20,906 nucleotides of DNA from a candidate division NPL-UPA2 bacterium (GTDB lineage Bacteria > Bacillota > UBA994), in NCBI GenBank assembly GCA_018725205.1, contig QLUB01000015.1:1-20906 (forward strand), given 5' to 3'. A program made the position numbers and the translations under genes. Below the pieces are notes generated by a model. It was not told where the DNA came from and did no database searches. It worked only from the letters and a program-made list of their open reading frames with translations. Below are positions 1 to 7,232 of the stretch, in pieces; position 1 is the first letter of the stretch, and each line of letters opens with the position of its first letter.

Positions 1-112
1 GGTGGGGGAAGCAGGAATGTCTGAAAGGCATATTTGCCTATTAAAGAAAGGAACGGGTTGTATCATGTCTGGCCTTGTGGTAGCGTAGAGTAGCGGGACG
101 GGAGGGTGGCGC

Positions 113-1282
113 ATGCCATTTAAGTTACCTAAAGACCTAGTAATCATCTATTTTTCGCTTTTGTTCTTTGCTGTGGGCACCGGCCTCTATAGCGTTATTA
201 TGCCCGCCTATATTCGTGAGCTGGGAGCTAGTGCAGTAGAACTGGGTCTACTTGGGGCCATTGCCATGGGCATAGGTGCTGTGGCCGCGGTGCCGGGCGG
301 CATATGGACCGACCGCTACGAACGCAGGCGCCTCATGCTCTTTGGTTGGGCGATGTGTGTCCCGGCGCCCTTAATCTTTGCCTTTGCGCCACACTGGATG
401 TGGCTGATCCCTGGTTACTTTCTTATCAATTTCTCTATGTTTAGCACCAATGCCATGCAGTCCTATATGACATCGCGCAGTCTACCTAGTGAGCGCAGCT
501 TCGTCTTTGCCACTGTACACTCCGCGTTTTCGGTGGGCATGATTTTCGCCCCCACCCTAGGGGGGTTTTTGGCAGAACAATGGTCAATGCGCGCTACATT
601 CGCGGCTAGCCTGTTCTTTTATTTTTTGTCGACTTGCATCCTGCTTAAGTTATCGCCAAATCCTCCCACAGAGTGCACAGCAAAGGCACCGTTGCGCCTT
701 GACCCCCGTTTATATCCCAAGCGTTTTTGGCTCCTCGTCCTTGTATTTGTGTGCATCTGGTACATAATGTTCTTGCCGTTTAACTTCAATACTCCCTACC
801 TGCAGGATGTGGCGCGGCTGAGCTTGCTAAGCATAGGACTGCTTGGTTCGGGTGCGGCGGTTGGCGGTGCTCTGCTTGCTCCCCTGCTTGGCCGGCTAGC
901 GGACAGCATTGGCACTTGGCGGGTATTGGGCGGATGCCTACTTGTTTTTGCCGCCTCTTACGTAGTCCAGCTCTTGTACCCGTCGCTGCCTGTCTTGGCC
1001 ATAGTCTTTTTTGTGCGTGGCGGAACCAATGCGATGATGTCGCTGATGACGGCCTTAATTAGCGGAGCTGTGGATGAAACTACGCTTGGCATGAGTTTTG
1101 CGATGTACAACCTCGCCACCGGATTCGCAACCGCACTGGCGCCCTACACCGCAGGTTGGATGTACGCGGGTTCGGTGCAAGCGCCCTTTGCGCTGGCTGC
1201 AGCGTTGGCGTTTGCTTTTGGTGGCACTATGCTAGTCGCTCAGCAAAAACTTACCCGGCATCTATTGGTCGGCCGACGCTAG
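113..1282 (+). CDS. MFS-family multidrug/solute exporter
   Basis: A 389-residue, very hydrophobic protein with about 12 predicted membrane segments, the usual size for a major facilitator superfamily secondary transporter. Near residues 63-78, between TM2 and TM3, it has the motif-A-like signature GGIWTDRYERRRLMLFG (G-x3-D-R-x-x-R-R), diagnostic of MFS drug:H+ antiporters and relatives. The ATG at 113 is preceded by GGGAGGG at about 100-106, a good ribosome binding site. The gene lies alone upstream of the thrS T-box promoter and is probably a separate unit. No convincing promoter is visible in bases 1-112. The substrate cannot be read from sequence; efflux is an inference from motif A and family. 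Confidence 0.85.
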   Translation: MPFKLPKDLVIIYFSLLFFAVGTGLYSVIMPAYIRELGASAVELGLLGAIAMGIGAVAAVPGGIWTDRYERRRLMLFGWAMCVPAPLIFAFAPHWMWLIPGYFLINFSMFSTNAMQSYMTSRSLPSERSFVFATVHSAFSVGMIFAPTLGGFLAEQWSMRATFAASLFFYFLSTCILLKLSPNPPTECTAKAPLRLDPRLYPKRFWLLVLVFVCIWYIMFLPFNFNTPYLQDVARLSLLSIGLLGSGAAVGGALLAPLLGRLADSIGTWRVLGGCLLVFAASYVVQLLYPSLPVLAIVFFVRGGTNAMMSLMTALISGAVDETTLGMSFAMYNLATGFATALAPYTAGWMYAGSVQAPFALAAALAFAFGGTMLVAQQKLTRHLLVGRR

Positions 1283-1294
1283 CCAACCCGCCCA

Positions 1295-1323
1295 TTGACG
1301 TGGATGTCCGGATGCGATATAGT
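1295..1323 (+). promoter_or_regulatory. Sigma-A promoter of the thrS T-box leader
   Basis: TTGACG at 1295-1300 and TATAGT at 1318-1323 are separated by exactly 17 bases, each one mismatch from the sigma-A consensus. The predicted transcript start, near 1330, falls just before the first T-box helix at 1339, so promoter and riboswitch positions support each other. Confidence 0.75.
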
Positions 1324-1329
1324 TTTCTA

Positions 1330-1610
1330 AAGCTGTGACGGAGGAAGACTAGCGCTGAAGCCTCGCCAGAGAGAAGGGCCATGTGAATTTCGGTGTTTAG
1401 CGAAATTCACGGGCTGAAAGCCCTTTAAGTGTGCGTTGGGTCTACCGCCTCCGGAGCTGCGGCCGATGAGGTTCGCCGTGTGCGCGCGTTAAGCGTTTGA
1501 GTTGGGTCCGTGAATTTCAATGTTGCGTGGAATTCACAGATCAACAAGGGTGGAACCGCGGGAAATATTCCTCGTCCCTGCTAAGGCAGTGGCACGGGGA
1601 GTTTTTGCTT
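1330..1610 (+). promoter_or_regulatory. Threonyl T-box riboswitch leader of thrS
   Basis: Uncharged tRNA-Thr binding to this type of leader favours an antiterminator and lets thrS be transcribed. The stem I base pairs CGGAGG (1339-1344) with CCTCCG (1448-1453). Immediately 5' of the 3' arm lies ACC-G (1444-1447), which places a Thr codon in the specifier position followed by a purine. The AGAGA bulge region is at about 1369-1373, and a long apical hairpin is at 1383-1410 with GGTG in its loop. A second hairpin at 1510-1537 sits where stem III is expected. The T-box itself, AAGGGTGGAACCGCG (1546-1560), is near perfect, and CTCGTCCCT (1571-1579) is the antiterminator 3' side. Specificity therefore follows directly from the sequence. 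Confidence 0.95.
1571..1606 (+). terminator. T-box intrinsic terminator (attenuator) before thrS
   Basis: CTCGTCCCTGC (1571-1581) can fold back on 1586-1601 around the loop TAAG. The helix has an apical perfect CTGC/GCAG pairing and bulges lower down, and is followed by TTTTT at 1602-1606. The 5' arm contains the CGTCCC element that competes for the antiterminator, as in characterised T-box leaders. Confidence 0.8.
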
Positions 1611-1640
1611 TACCCCATTTCAAATCGAGGAGGAAACGAA

Positions 1641-3551
1641 ATGTCAGTAATCAATGTTTTTCTTAGCGACGGTGCGCGCCGCGAATTGCCGCATGGTTCA
1701 ACCGCGCGTGATCTGGCTGCAGCCATCAGCCCGCGCCTAGCGAAAGAGGCGGTGGCAGCTAAGGTGAACAACCAAGTGGTGGATCTCTCGCGTGAGCTGC
1801 CGGCCGACGCACATGTGAGTATCTTGACGCCCGATGCGCCGGAAGCTCTAGACGTGTTGCGGCACACCGCCGCGCATGTTATGGCTCAAGCAGTCATTCG
1901 CCTGTTTCCCGACGCTAAACTTGGCATCGGCCCAAGCATCAAAGACGGATTCTATTACGACTTTGCTGTTGCGGAAACGTTTAAGCCAGAAGACCTAGAA
2001 CGCATTGAGGGCGAAATACAGAAAATCGTCGCACAAAAGAGCCCGCTTAAACGCTACACCATCGAACGCACCGAGGCTATCGAGATGTTTCGTCGCCAAA
2101 ACGAGGTGTTCAAAGTCGAGCTCATCGAGGATTTGCCCGTCGATGCCGAACTAACTTACTACAAGCACGACGATTTCCTCGACCTCTGCGCCGGTCCACA
2201 TCTTCCGGATACAGGCTATGTCAAGAGCTTTAAGCTACTTTCTATCGCTGGGGCTTACTGGCGTGGGGACGAGAAACGACCGATGTTGCAGCGCATCTAC
2301 GGCACAGCTTTCTTTAAGCAGGCAGACCTCGACGCTTATTTGCACCGCCTCGAGGAAGCCAAGAAGCGTGACCACCGCAAATTAGGCAAAGAGCTGGATT
2401 TGTTTAGCATCCAAGAAGAAGGCCCGGGGTTCCCGTTCTATCACCCTAAGGGCATGATTATCCGCAACGAACTTGAGGACTTCTGGCGCAAAGAGCACCG
2501 CAAGGCGGGTTACCAAGAGATTCGCACGCCGATTATCCTGAACCGTGTCCTGTGGGAACGCTCTGGTCACTGGGCCCACTACCGCGAGAACATGTATTTC
2601 ACCAAGATTGACGAGCAGGACTTTGCCGTAAAGCCCATGAACTGCCCGGGCTCCATGCTGGTGTATCGCCATGGCTTCCACAGCTACAAGGATTTGCCGC
2701 TGCGCTACTGCGAATTAGGCTTAGTGCATCGTCACGAAATATCCGGAGCTTTGCATGGGATGGCGCGCGTGAGGGCGTTTACGCAGGACGACTCCCATAT
2801 CTTTATGACGCCCGACCAAATCGAAGCCGAAGTCGCGCGAGTCATCGCTTTAGTCCACAAGTTCTACACCGTCTTTGACCTAAAGTACAGAGTCGAGCTT
2901 TCTACCCGCCCAGAAAAAGCCATGGGCGACATCGCGGTTTGGAATATCGCGGAGACCGCGCTGGAGAACGTGCTCAAAGCCAAGGCGATCAACTACAAGC
3001 TGAACCCCGGCGACGGCGCGTTCTATGGGCCCAAGATTGACTTTCACATCGAGGACAGTATCGGGCGCAGCTGGCAGTGCGCGACCATTCAGCTAGACTT
3101 CCAAATGCCCGAAAAATTCGATCTCCACTATATCGGCGAGGACGGCGAAAAGCATCGCCCCGTCGTTATCCACCGCGTGCTCTATGGCGCCATCGAGCGG
3201 TTTATCGCTATGCTGATCGAGCACTTCGCCGGCGCGTTTCCACTATGGCTGTCGCCGGTACAGGCTATTGTGCTACCCATTACCGACCGCGCGCGCGAGT
3301 ATGCCGAGAAGGTAGTCGCGGAGCTAGAGGAAGCCGGAGTTCGCGCTGAGCTTGACGCCAGGAACGAAAAAATCGGCTTTAAGATTCGCGAAGCCCAGAT
3401 GCAGAAGGTGCCCTATATGCTCGTTATCGGCGACAAAGAAATTGTGGACGGCACCGTCGCCGTGCGCACCCGCGAAGGCGGCGACCGTGGGGCATCGCCC
3501 CTCGCCGAGGTTATTGCGAGCCTCACCCAGCAAATCAAGGACAAAAAGTAA
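1641..3551 (+). CDS. thrS: Threonine--tRNA ligase
   Basis: Charges tRNA-Thr with threonine in the cytoplasm. The ATG at 1641 follows GAGGAGG (1627-1633) and gives a 636-residue protein of family length. The frame stays open further upstream, but that part is T-box RNA and not coding. Domains in order: TGS (about 1-63); second additional/editing domain with HTAAH (H75, H79) and C183-AGP-H187; class II catalytic core with zinc ligands C335 (in KPMNCPGS) and H386, and motif 2 ending in RHE near 365; motif 3 in HRVLYGAIERF; anticodon-binding domain from about 540. All key residues are present. It is controlled by the threonyl T-box upstream. Confidence 0.97.
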   Translation: MSVINVFLSDGARRELPHGSTARDLAAAISPRLAKEAVAAKVNNQVVDLSRELPADAHVSILTPDAPEALDVLRHTAAHVMAQAVIRLFPDAKLGIGPSIKDGFYYDFAVAETFKPEDLERIEGEIQKIVAQKSPLKRYTIERTEAIEMFRRQNEVFKVELIEDLPVDAELTYYKHDDFLDLCAGPHLPDTGYVKSFKLLSIAGAYWRGDEKRPMLQRIYGTAFFKQADLDAYLHRLEEAKKRDHRKLGKELDLFSIQEEGPGFPFYHPKGMIIRNELEDFWRKEHRKAGYQEIRTPIILNRVLWERSGHWAHYRENMYFTKIDEQDFAVKPMNCPGSMLVYRHGFHSYKDLPLRYCELGLVHRHEISGALHGMARVRAFTQDDSHIFMTPDQIEAEVARVIALVHKFYTVFDLKYRVELSTRPEKAMGDIAVWNIAETALENVLKAKAINYKLNPGDGAFYGPKIDFHIEDSIGRSWQCATIQLDFQMPEKFDLHYIGEDGEKHRPVVIHRVLYGAIERFIAMLIEHFAGAFPLWLSPVQAIVLPITDRAREYAEKVVAELEEAGVRAELDARNEKIGFKIREAQMQKVPYMLVIGDKEIVDGTVAVRTREGGDRGASPLAEVIASLTQQIKDKK

Positions 3552-3565
3552 AGGAGCAGTGCACC

Positions 3566-3874
3566 ATGGCCATAGTACACGTCTCGATTACGCCTATCGG
3601 CACCGGAAGCACGAGCATTAGCCCCTATGTGGCGGCGTGCCACACCGTGCTGCGAGCCAAGACGAGTCTCAAGTGGCAGCTCACCCCTATGGGCACTATC
3701 ATTGAAGGCGAGCTTGCCGAGATTCTAGCAGTCATCCAAGAAATGCACGAAGTGCCCTTTGCACATGGTGCCCTCCGCGTCTCGACGCAGATAAAAATCG
3801 ACGACCGCCGCGACAAGGATGCCACGATGCAGGGCAAGGTCGAGGCTGTAGAAGAAAAGATGAGTAATTTCTAG
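3566..3874 (+). CDS. MTH1187/YqgV-type thiamine-binding protein (UPF0045)
   Basis: A 102-residue soluble protein of the MTH1187 (former DUF77) family, whose members form small ferredoxin-like beta-alpha-beta-beta-alpha-beta folds and have been linked to binding of thiamine or its pyrimidine part. Supporting stretches are the start AIVHVSITPIGTGSTSIS, the centre WQLTPMGTIIEGE and RVSTQIKIDDRRDK near the C-terminus. The ATG at 3566 follows AAGGAG and lies 14 bases after the thrS stop, so the two are likely co-transcribed under the T-box. The context, between thrS and infC, gives no hint of a thiamine pathway. The physiological ligand is uncertain. Confidence 0.85.
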   Translation: MAIVHVSITPIGTGSTSISPYVAACHTVLRAKTSLKWQLTPMGTIIEGELAEILAVIQEMHEVPFAHGALRVSTQIKIDDRRDKDATMQGKVEAVEEKMSNF

Positions 3875-3877
3875 CGC

Positions 3878-3907
3878 TTGACAGCCGTGCTTGCGTCAAA
3901 GTATAAT
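3878..3907 (+). promoter_or_regulatory. Strong sigma-A promoter of the infC operon
   Basis: Perfect TTGACA (3878-3883) and perfect TATAAT (3902-3907) with an 18-base spacer. It begins four bases after the stop of the upstream gene, so the ribosomal protein operon has its own strong promoter. Transcription should start near 3914. Confidence 0.9.
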
Positions 3908-4050
3908 CGACGAGAACAAAGCAGGAGCCATCCGCTTCTCACCTCGTCGACGTATCGGCAGGTTAATAGTGCGCAGTCTTTGCTGTGGTGCTTAGAGCGG
4001 GTGAGTTACACCCGCTCTTCATGTTACATTTCACGGGAGGTGGATACACC
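3907..4050 (+). promoter_or_regulatory. Structured infC leader, candidate autoregulatory region
   Basis: About 135 bases separate the predicted transcript start from the infC start codon. It contains TCGACGAG (3907-3914) matched by CTCGTCGA (3943-3950), and a perfect 9-bp hairpin GAGCGGGTG/CACCCGCTC (3995-4003 with 4009-4017, loop AGTTA) followed by a weakly T-rich stretch. In Bacillus subtilis the infC-rpmI-rplT leader is repressed by ribosomal protein L20. A similar role here is inferred from position and structure only; I could not match the Rfam L20 leader consensus by eye. Confidence 0.45.
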
Positions 4051-4584
4051 ATTAACAAAGACGCAAAGACCGTTGAACCACAAGTAAACGAGGAAATTAG
4101 GGCCCGGGAAGTCCGTCTTATCGACGAAAACGGCGAACAGCTTGGCATTAAGCTGTTCCGCGAGGCCTTGCGCATAGCGCAAGATAAGGGCTTAGACCTT
4201 GTAAACGTGGCCCCAACGGCCAAACCCATAGTCTGTAGGATTATGGACTACGGTAGGTTCAAGTACGAACAGAGCAAAAAGGATCGCGAGGCGCGCAAGA
4301 AGCAGCACGTCATCAACGTCAAAGAGCTTACCTTTAGCCCTAACATTGACGACCACGACCTAGAAACTAAGGCTCGTGCGGCCACGCAGTTCCTGAAAGA
4401 TGGGGACCGCGTAAAGGTCACGGTGAGGTTTAGGGGGCGCGAAGTTTCGCACGCCGAGCGCGGCAAGCAGGTGCTCGCGGCTTTTTTCAAGCTGGTGCAG
4501 GACTTATCTACTATTGACCGCGAGCCACGTCTTGAGGGGCGGAACATGAGCATGTTCCTAAATGCGAAGAAACAACAGAGTTAA
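4051..4584 (+). CDS. infC: Translation initiation factor IF-3
   Basis: IF-3 binds the 30S subunit, prevents premature joining of 50S and checks initiator tRNA and start codon. I choose the ATT at 4051 as start because GGGAGGTGG (4035-4043) lies at proper spacing, and the resulting 177-residue protein begins like other IF-3 proteins: a short tail, then NEEIRAREVRLIDENGEQLG. Earlier in-frame ATG codons (for example 4021) lie upstream of the ribosome binding site. A non-AUG start is the hallmark of infC, since IF-3 itself discriminates against it and so limits its own synthesis. The N-terminal domain, the lysine-rich linker around KKDREARKKQHV and the C-terminal domain are all present. First gene of infC-rpmI-rplT. 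Confidence 0.93.
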   Translation: MNKDAKTVEPQVNEEIRAREVRLIDENGEQLGIKLFREALRIAQDKGLDLVNVAPTAKPIVCRIMDYGRFKYEQSKKDREARKKQHVINVKELTFSPNIDDHDLETKARAATQFLKDGDRVKVTVRFRGREVSHAERGKQVLAAFFKLVQDLSTIDREPRLEGRNMSMFLNAKKQQS

Positions 4585-4598
4585 TAGGAGGGCACACC

Positions 4599-4799
4599 AT
4601 GCCAAAGGTTAAGACACACCGTGGCGCAGCGAAGCGGTTTAAGATTACTGGCACGGGCAAGGCGTTAAGGCGCAGCAATATGAAAAACCATCTCAATGAG
4701 GCGAAGACTTCAAAGCGCCTGCGGAACCTTCGCAAAGCGCACCTTGTACATGCGACCGACATGGGTCGCCTCAAACAGCTTATTCCCTATAAGTTTTAG
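4599..4799 (+). CDS. rpmI: Large-subunit ribosomal protein bL35
   Basis: A 66-residue, strongly basic protein with the bL35 start MPKVKTHRGAAKRFKITGTG and the family core around LRRSNMKNH. Length is normal for bL35, a component of the 50S subunit. The ATG follows AGGAGG (4586-4591). It lies 14 bases after infC and 28 before rplT, in the conserved gene order, and is presumably co-transcribed from the 3878 promoter. Confidence 0.96.
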   Translation: MPKVKTHRGAAKRFKITGTGKALRRSNMKNHLNEAKTSKRLRNLRKAHLVHATDMGRLKQLIPYKF

Positions 4800-4827
4800 C
4801 TACACAAAACACTGAGGAGGAACCACC

Positions 4828-5187
4828 ATGGCACGTGTAAAGAAGGGCGTTACCGCCCGTGCTCGTCATAAGAAAATTCTCAAGCTGGCTAAAGGCTACT
4901 GGGGTGCCAAAAGCAAGCGGTTCAAGGTAGCCAACGAGCAGGTTATGAAGGCGCTCTACTACGCCTTCCGCGACCGCAGGCGCAAGAAGCGGGACTTCCG
5001 CAGGCTCTGGATTACGCGTATCAATGCTGCCGCACGCATCAACGGCATGTCCTACAGCAGGTTAATGAACGGTCTCAAGCAAGCGGGTATCGTCATGAAT
5101 CGCAAGGTGCTTTCCGACTTGGCAGTGCGTGAGCCAGTCTCGTTTGGAGAGCTAGTCACTCTGGCTAAGCAGCAGTTCCAGCTATAA
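4828..5187 (+). CDS. rplT: Large-subunit ribosomal protein bL20
   Basis: A 119-residue basic protein with the bL20 signature: MARVKKGVTARARHKKILKL, then AKGYWGAKSKRF, the block YAFRDRRRKKRDFRRLWI and RINAAARINGMSYSRLMNGL. Family length is 117-120 residues. bL20 is an early 50S assembly protein that binds 23S rRNA. In Bacillus it also binds the leader of this operon to repress it, which would fit the structured leader at 3907-4050. The GAGGAGG at 4813-4819 is the ribosome binding site. Last gene of the translation operon. Confidence 0.97.
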   Translation: MARVKKGVTARARHKKILKLAKGYWGAKSKRFKVANEQVMKALYYAFRDRRRKKRDFRRLWITRINAAARINGMSYSRLMNGLKQAGIVMNRKVLSDLAVREPVSFGELVTLAKQQFQL

Positions 5188-5192
5188 AGATG

Positions 5193-5224
5193 GGCAGCCG
5201 ACAGCGTGGATTTATCGGGCTGCC
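5193..5224 (+). other. Inverted repeat between rplT and ktrB
   Basis: GGCAGCC (5193-5199) and GGCTGCC (5218-5224) form a 7-bp stem with an 18-base loop. No T run follows, so it is not a clean intrinsic terminator. It could partly separate the ribosomal protein operon from the potassium genes or act in mRNA processing; its function is unknown. Confidence 0.35.
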
Positions 5225-5239
5225 GAGTGAGGGCGTACA

Positions 5240-6571
5240 ATGAAACTCACGTTCTCGCGGATGAGCCCCGCGCAGATTCTCGCGCTTACCTTTCTTGGCC
5301 TAATTCTCACGGGGACAGCTTTGCTAATGTTACCTTGGGCCTCTACGGGGGCCCCGGTGGGCTTTGTGGACGCGCTGTTCACGGCGACATCTGCGGTATG
5401 CGTGACCGGTCTGGCGGTAGTAGATACGGGTACCCGATATACTTTTTTTGGCCAATTTGTCATCATGCTGCTTATCCAGTTTGGAGGATTGGGCCTAATG
5501 ACCATGTCTACAATGGTCGCCATGGTTCTAGGCAAGCAAGTTACCTTTCGCGAACGGCTGATCATCCAAGAGGCCTTTAGTCAGTTTTCGCTCGAGGGCA
5601 TGGTGAAACTGGCCCGCTACGTCGTCTTGGCTACGCTCACCATCCAATCGCTAGCAGCTACTGTGTTGTTCATTCGCTTCCAGCCACAGTTTGGCACGGT
5701 GCGAGGGCTGTGGTACGCGGTGTTTCACAGCGTATCTGCGTTCTGCAACGCCGGGTTTGACCTGTTTGGCAACTTCCAGAGCTTAGAGCGGTTTACTTCC
5801 GACATTACGGTTAATGCGGTCATGCTCACTTTGATTATCTTTGGCGGCATAGGCTTTAGCGTGTTGGCGGATCTTTACAGCAAGCGCAGCCTTAAGGGTC
5901 TTGCGCTGCACAGCGAGGTTGTGCTTAAAGTTACTGTGCTGCTGATCGTAATCCCAGCCATCCTAATCGGTATTCTAGAGTGGAATGGTGCGCTCGCAAA
6001 CTATGATCTATCCGGTCGCGTGCTCGCCTCCTTGTTTACGGCGGTCACACCGCGCACGGCGGGCTTTAACACCGTGCCAACAGGAGCGCTCAGCGAGGCC
6101 ACGGCCCTGCTCGTCATCATCCTAATGTTTATTGGGGCGTCGCCTGCGTCCACCGGCGGTGGCATTAAGACTACCACCTTTGCCATGGTGGTTCTCACGG
6201 TAATTGCTGCTGTGCGGGGGCAGGGAGAGGTCGTTATTCGTGGTAGACGCATTGCCCACTCTATAGCTATTAAATGCTTAAGTATCGCCGCCATCTCGCT
6301 CGCCTTGGTGCTAACCACTACCTTTGTTCTGCTGTTGACAGAAGATGCCTCGTTCTTAGATACTCTCTTTGAGGCTGTTTCTGCGTTTGGCACGGTGGGC
6401 TTAAGTCGGGGCATCACCCCCACTCTTAGTACTATCGGCCGCTTAGCCCTAATAGTCACGATGTTTGCCGGGCGCGTGGGGCCTTTGACATTGGTGTTGG
6501 CGATAATGGCGAAGTCCGATCCCTGCTCGGCATCAGTGCGTTATCCCGAGGGGAAAATAATCGTAGGTTAG
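5240..6571 (+). CDS. ktrB: Potassium uptake channel subunit KtrB/TrkH
   Basis: A 443-residue membrane protein of the TrkH/KtrB superfamily, made of four M1-P-M2 repeats that together form one K+ pore. All four selectivity-filter loops are visible: SAVCVTGL (about 51-58), SAFCNAGF (167-173), TPRTAGFNT (270-278) and SAFGTVGLS (381-389). The intramembrane gating loop GASPASTGGGIKTTT (299-313) follows the third. About 445 residues and no long extra N-terminal segments favour the KtrB type, which in Bacillota is usually Na+-coupled. The partner ktrA follows after 13 bases. The ribosome binding site is weak (GAGGG at 5229-5233). Confidence 0.93.
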   Translation: MKLTFSRMSPAQILALTFLGLILTGTALLMLPWASTGAPVGFVDALFTATSAVCVTGLAVVDTGTRYTFFGQFVIMLLIQFGGLGLMTMSTMVAMVLGKQVTFRERLIIQEAFSQFSLEGMVKLARYVVLATLTIQSLAATVLFIRFQPQFGTVRGLWYAVFHSVSAFCNAGFDLFGNFQSLERFTSDITVNAVMLTLIIFGGIGFSVLADLYSKRSLKGLALHSEVVLKVTVLLIVIPAILIGILEWNGALANYDLSGRVLASLFTAVTPRTAGFNTVPTGALSEATALLVIILMFIGASPASTGGGIKTTTFAMVVLTVIAAVRGQGEVVIRGRRIAHSIAIKCLSIAAISLALVLTTTFVLLLTEDASFLDTLFEAVSAFGTVGLSRGITPTLSTIGRLALIVTMFAGRVGPLTLVLAIMAKSDPCSASVRYPEGKIIVG

Positions 6572-6584
6572 AGGAGTCGGAGTT

Positions 6585-7232
6585 ATGAAGCAGTTCGCGG
6601 TGATCGGGTTGGGACGATTTGGGTCAAGTGTGGCTAGGACACTGCATGCTGCCGGGCATCAGGTGCTCGGTATAGACGAGTCCGAAGAGCGCGTACGCCA
6701 CAATCTAGACAACTGCACTCGCGCGGTAGAGGCTGACGCCACGGACGAGCAAGCCTTGCGGGCACTGGGTATCCGCAATTTTGACACGGTTATTGTGGGT
6801 GTGGGTGGCGATATTCAAGCGAGCATTCTTGTAACTTTGATGCTCAAGGAGCTCGGCGTAAAACATGTGCTGGCTAAGGCACAGAGTGAACTGCACGGAC
6901 GCGTGCTCTACAAAATCGGCGCTGACCGCGTAGTTTTTCCGGAGCGCGATATGGGTAGCAGAGTCGCCAAGAATCTTGTTGCCACAAACATCTTGGAGTA
7001 CATTGAACTCGCGCCGGATATCAGTATCCTAGAGTTTATGGTAGGTTCTGCGATGGTGGGGCATAGCCTGCGTCAGCTCGATTTCCGCAACAAATTCCAA
7101 GCAAACATCATTGCCGTAAAACGCGGGGATGTGTTTAGCCTTGCGCTTAAAGCGGACGAGAAAATCGAAGAAGGCGATGTGCTCGTAGTGGTTGGCAAGA
7201 ATGACGATCTCCGGCGCCTTGAGCGAGTCTAA
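6585..7232 (+). CDS. ktrA: Potassium uptake regulatory subunit KtrA/TrkA
   Basis: A 215-residue cytoplasmic gating subunit for the pore encoded just upstream. The RCK_N Rossmann domain opens with VIGLGRFGSSVA (G-x-G-x-x-G at residues 8-13) and has an acidic residue after the second strand in GIDESEE, as expected for nucleotide binding. RCK_C covers about 135-215. A single RCK_N/RCK_C pair at this length is typical of KtrA/KtrC and unlike the doubled proteobacterial TrkA. Family members form octameric rings gated by ATP/ADP, and several Bacillota RCK_C domains bind c-di-AMP; whether this one does cannot be told. The AGGAG at about 6572-6576 is the ribosome binding site, and the gene end overlaps the next gene by about 32 bases. 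Confidence 0.93.
   Translation: MKQFAVIGLGRFGSSVARTLHAAGHQVLGIDESEERVRHNLDNCTRAVEADATDEQALRALGIRNFDTVIVGVGGDIQASILVTLMLKELGVKHVLAKAQSELHGRVLYKIGADRVVFPERDMGSRVAKNLVATNILEYIELAPDISILEFMVGSAMVGHSLRQLDFRNKFQANIIAVKRGDVFSLALKADEKIEEGDVLVVVGKNDDLRRLERV

Noticed and set aside
1..112. Promoter for the MFS gene (TTGCCT at 34-39 with TATCAT at 61-66)
   Set aside because: The spacing of 21 bases is too long and both elements are imperfect.
1497..1640. Open frame extending thrS by 48 residues upstream
   Set aside because: It runs through the T-box, terminator and ribosome binding site; thrS from ATG 1641 already has full family length and a correct TGS domain start.
3985..4050. Extension of IF-3 upstream of the ATT start
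   Set aside because: The strong ribosome binding site lies inside this stretch, which also contains part of the leader hairpin; the residues do not resemble IF-3.
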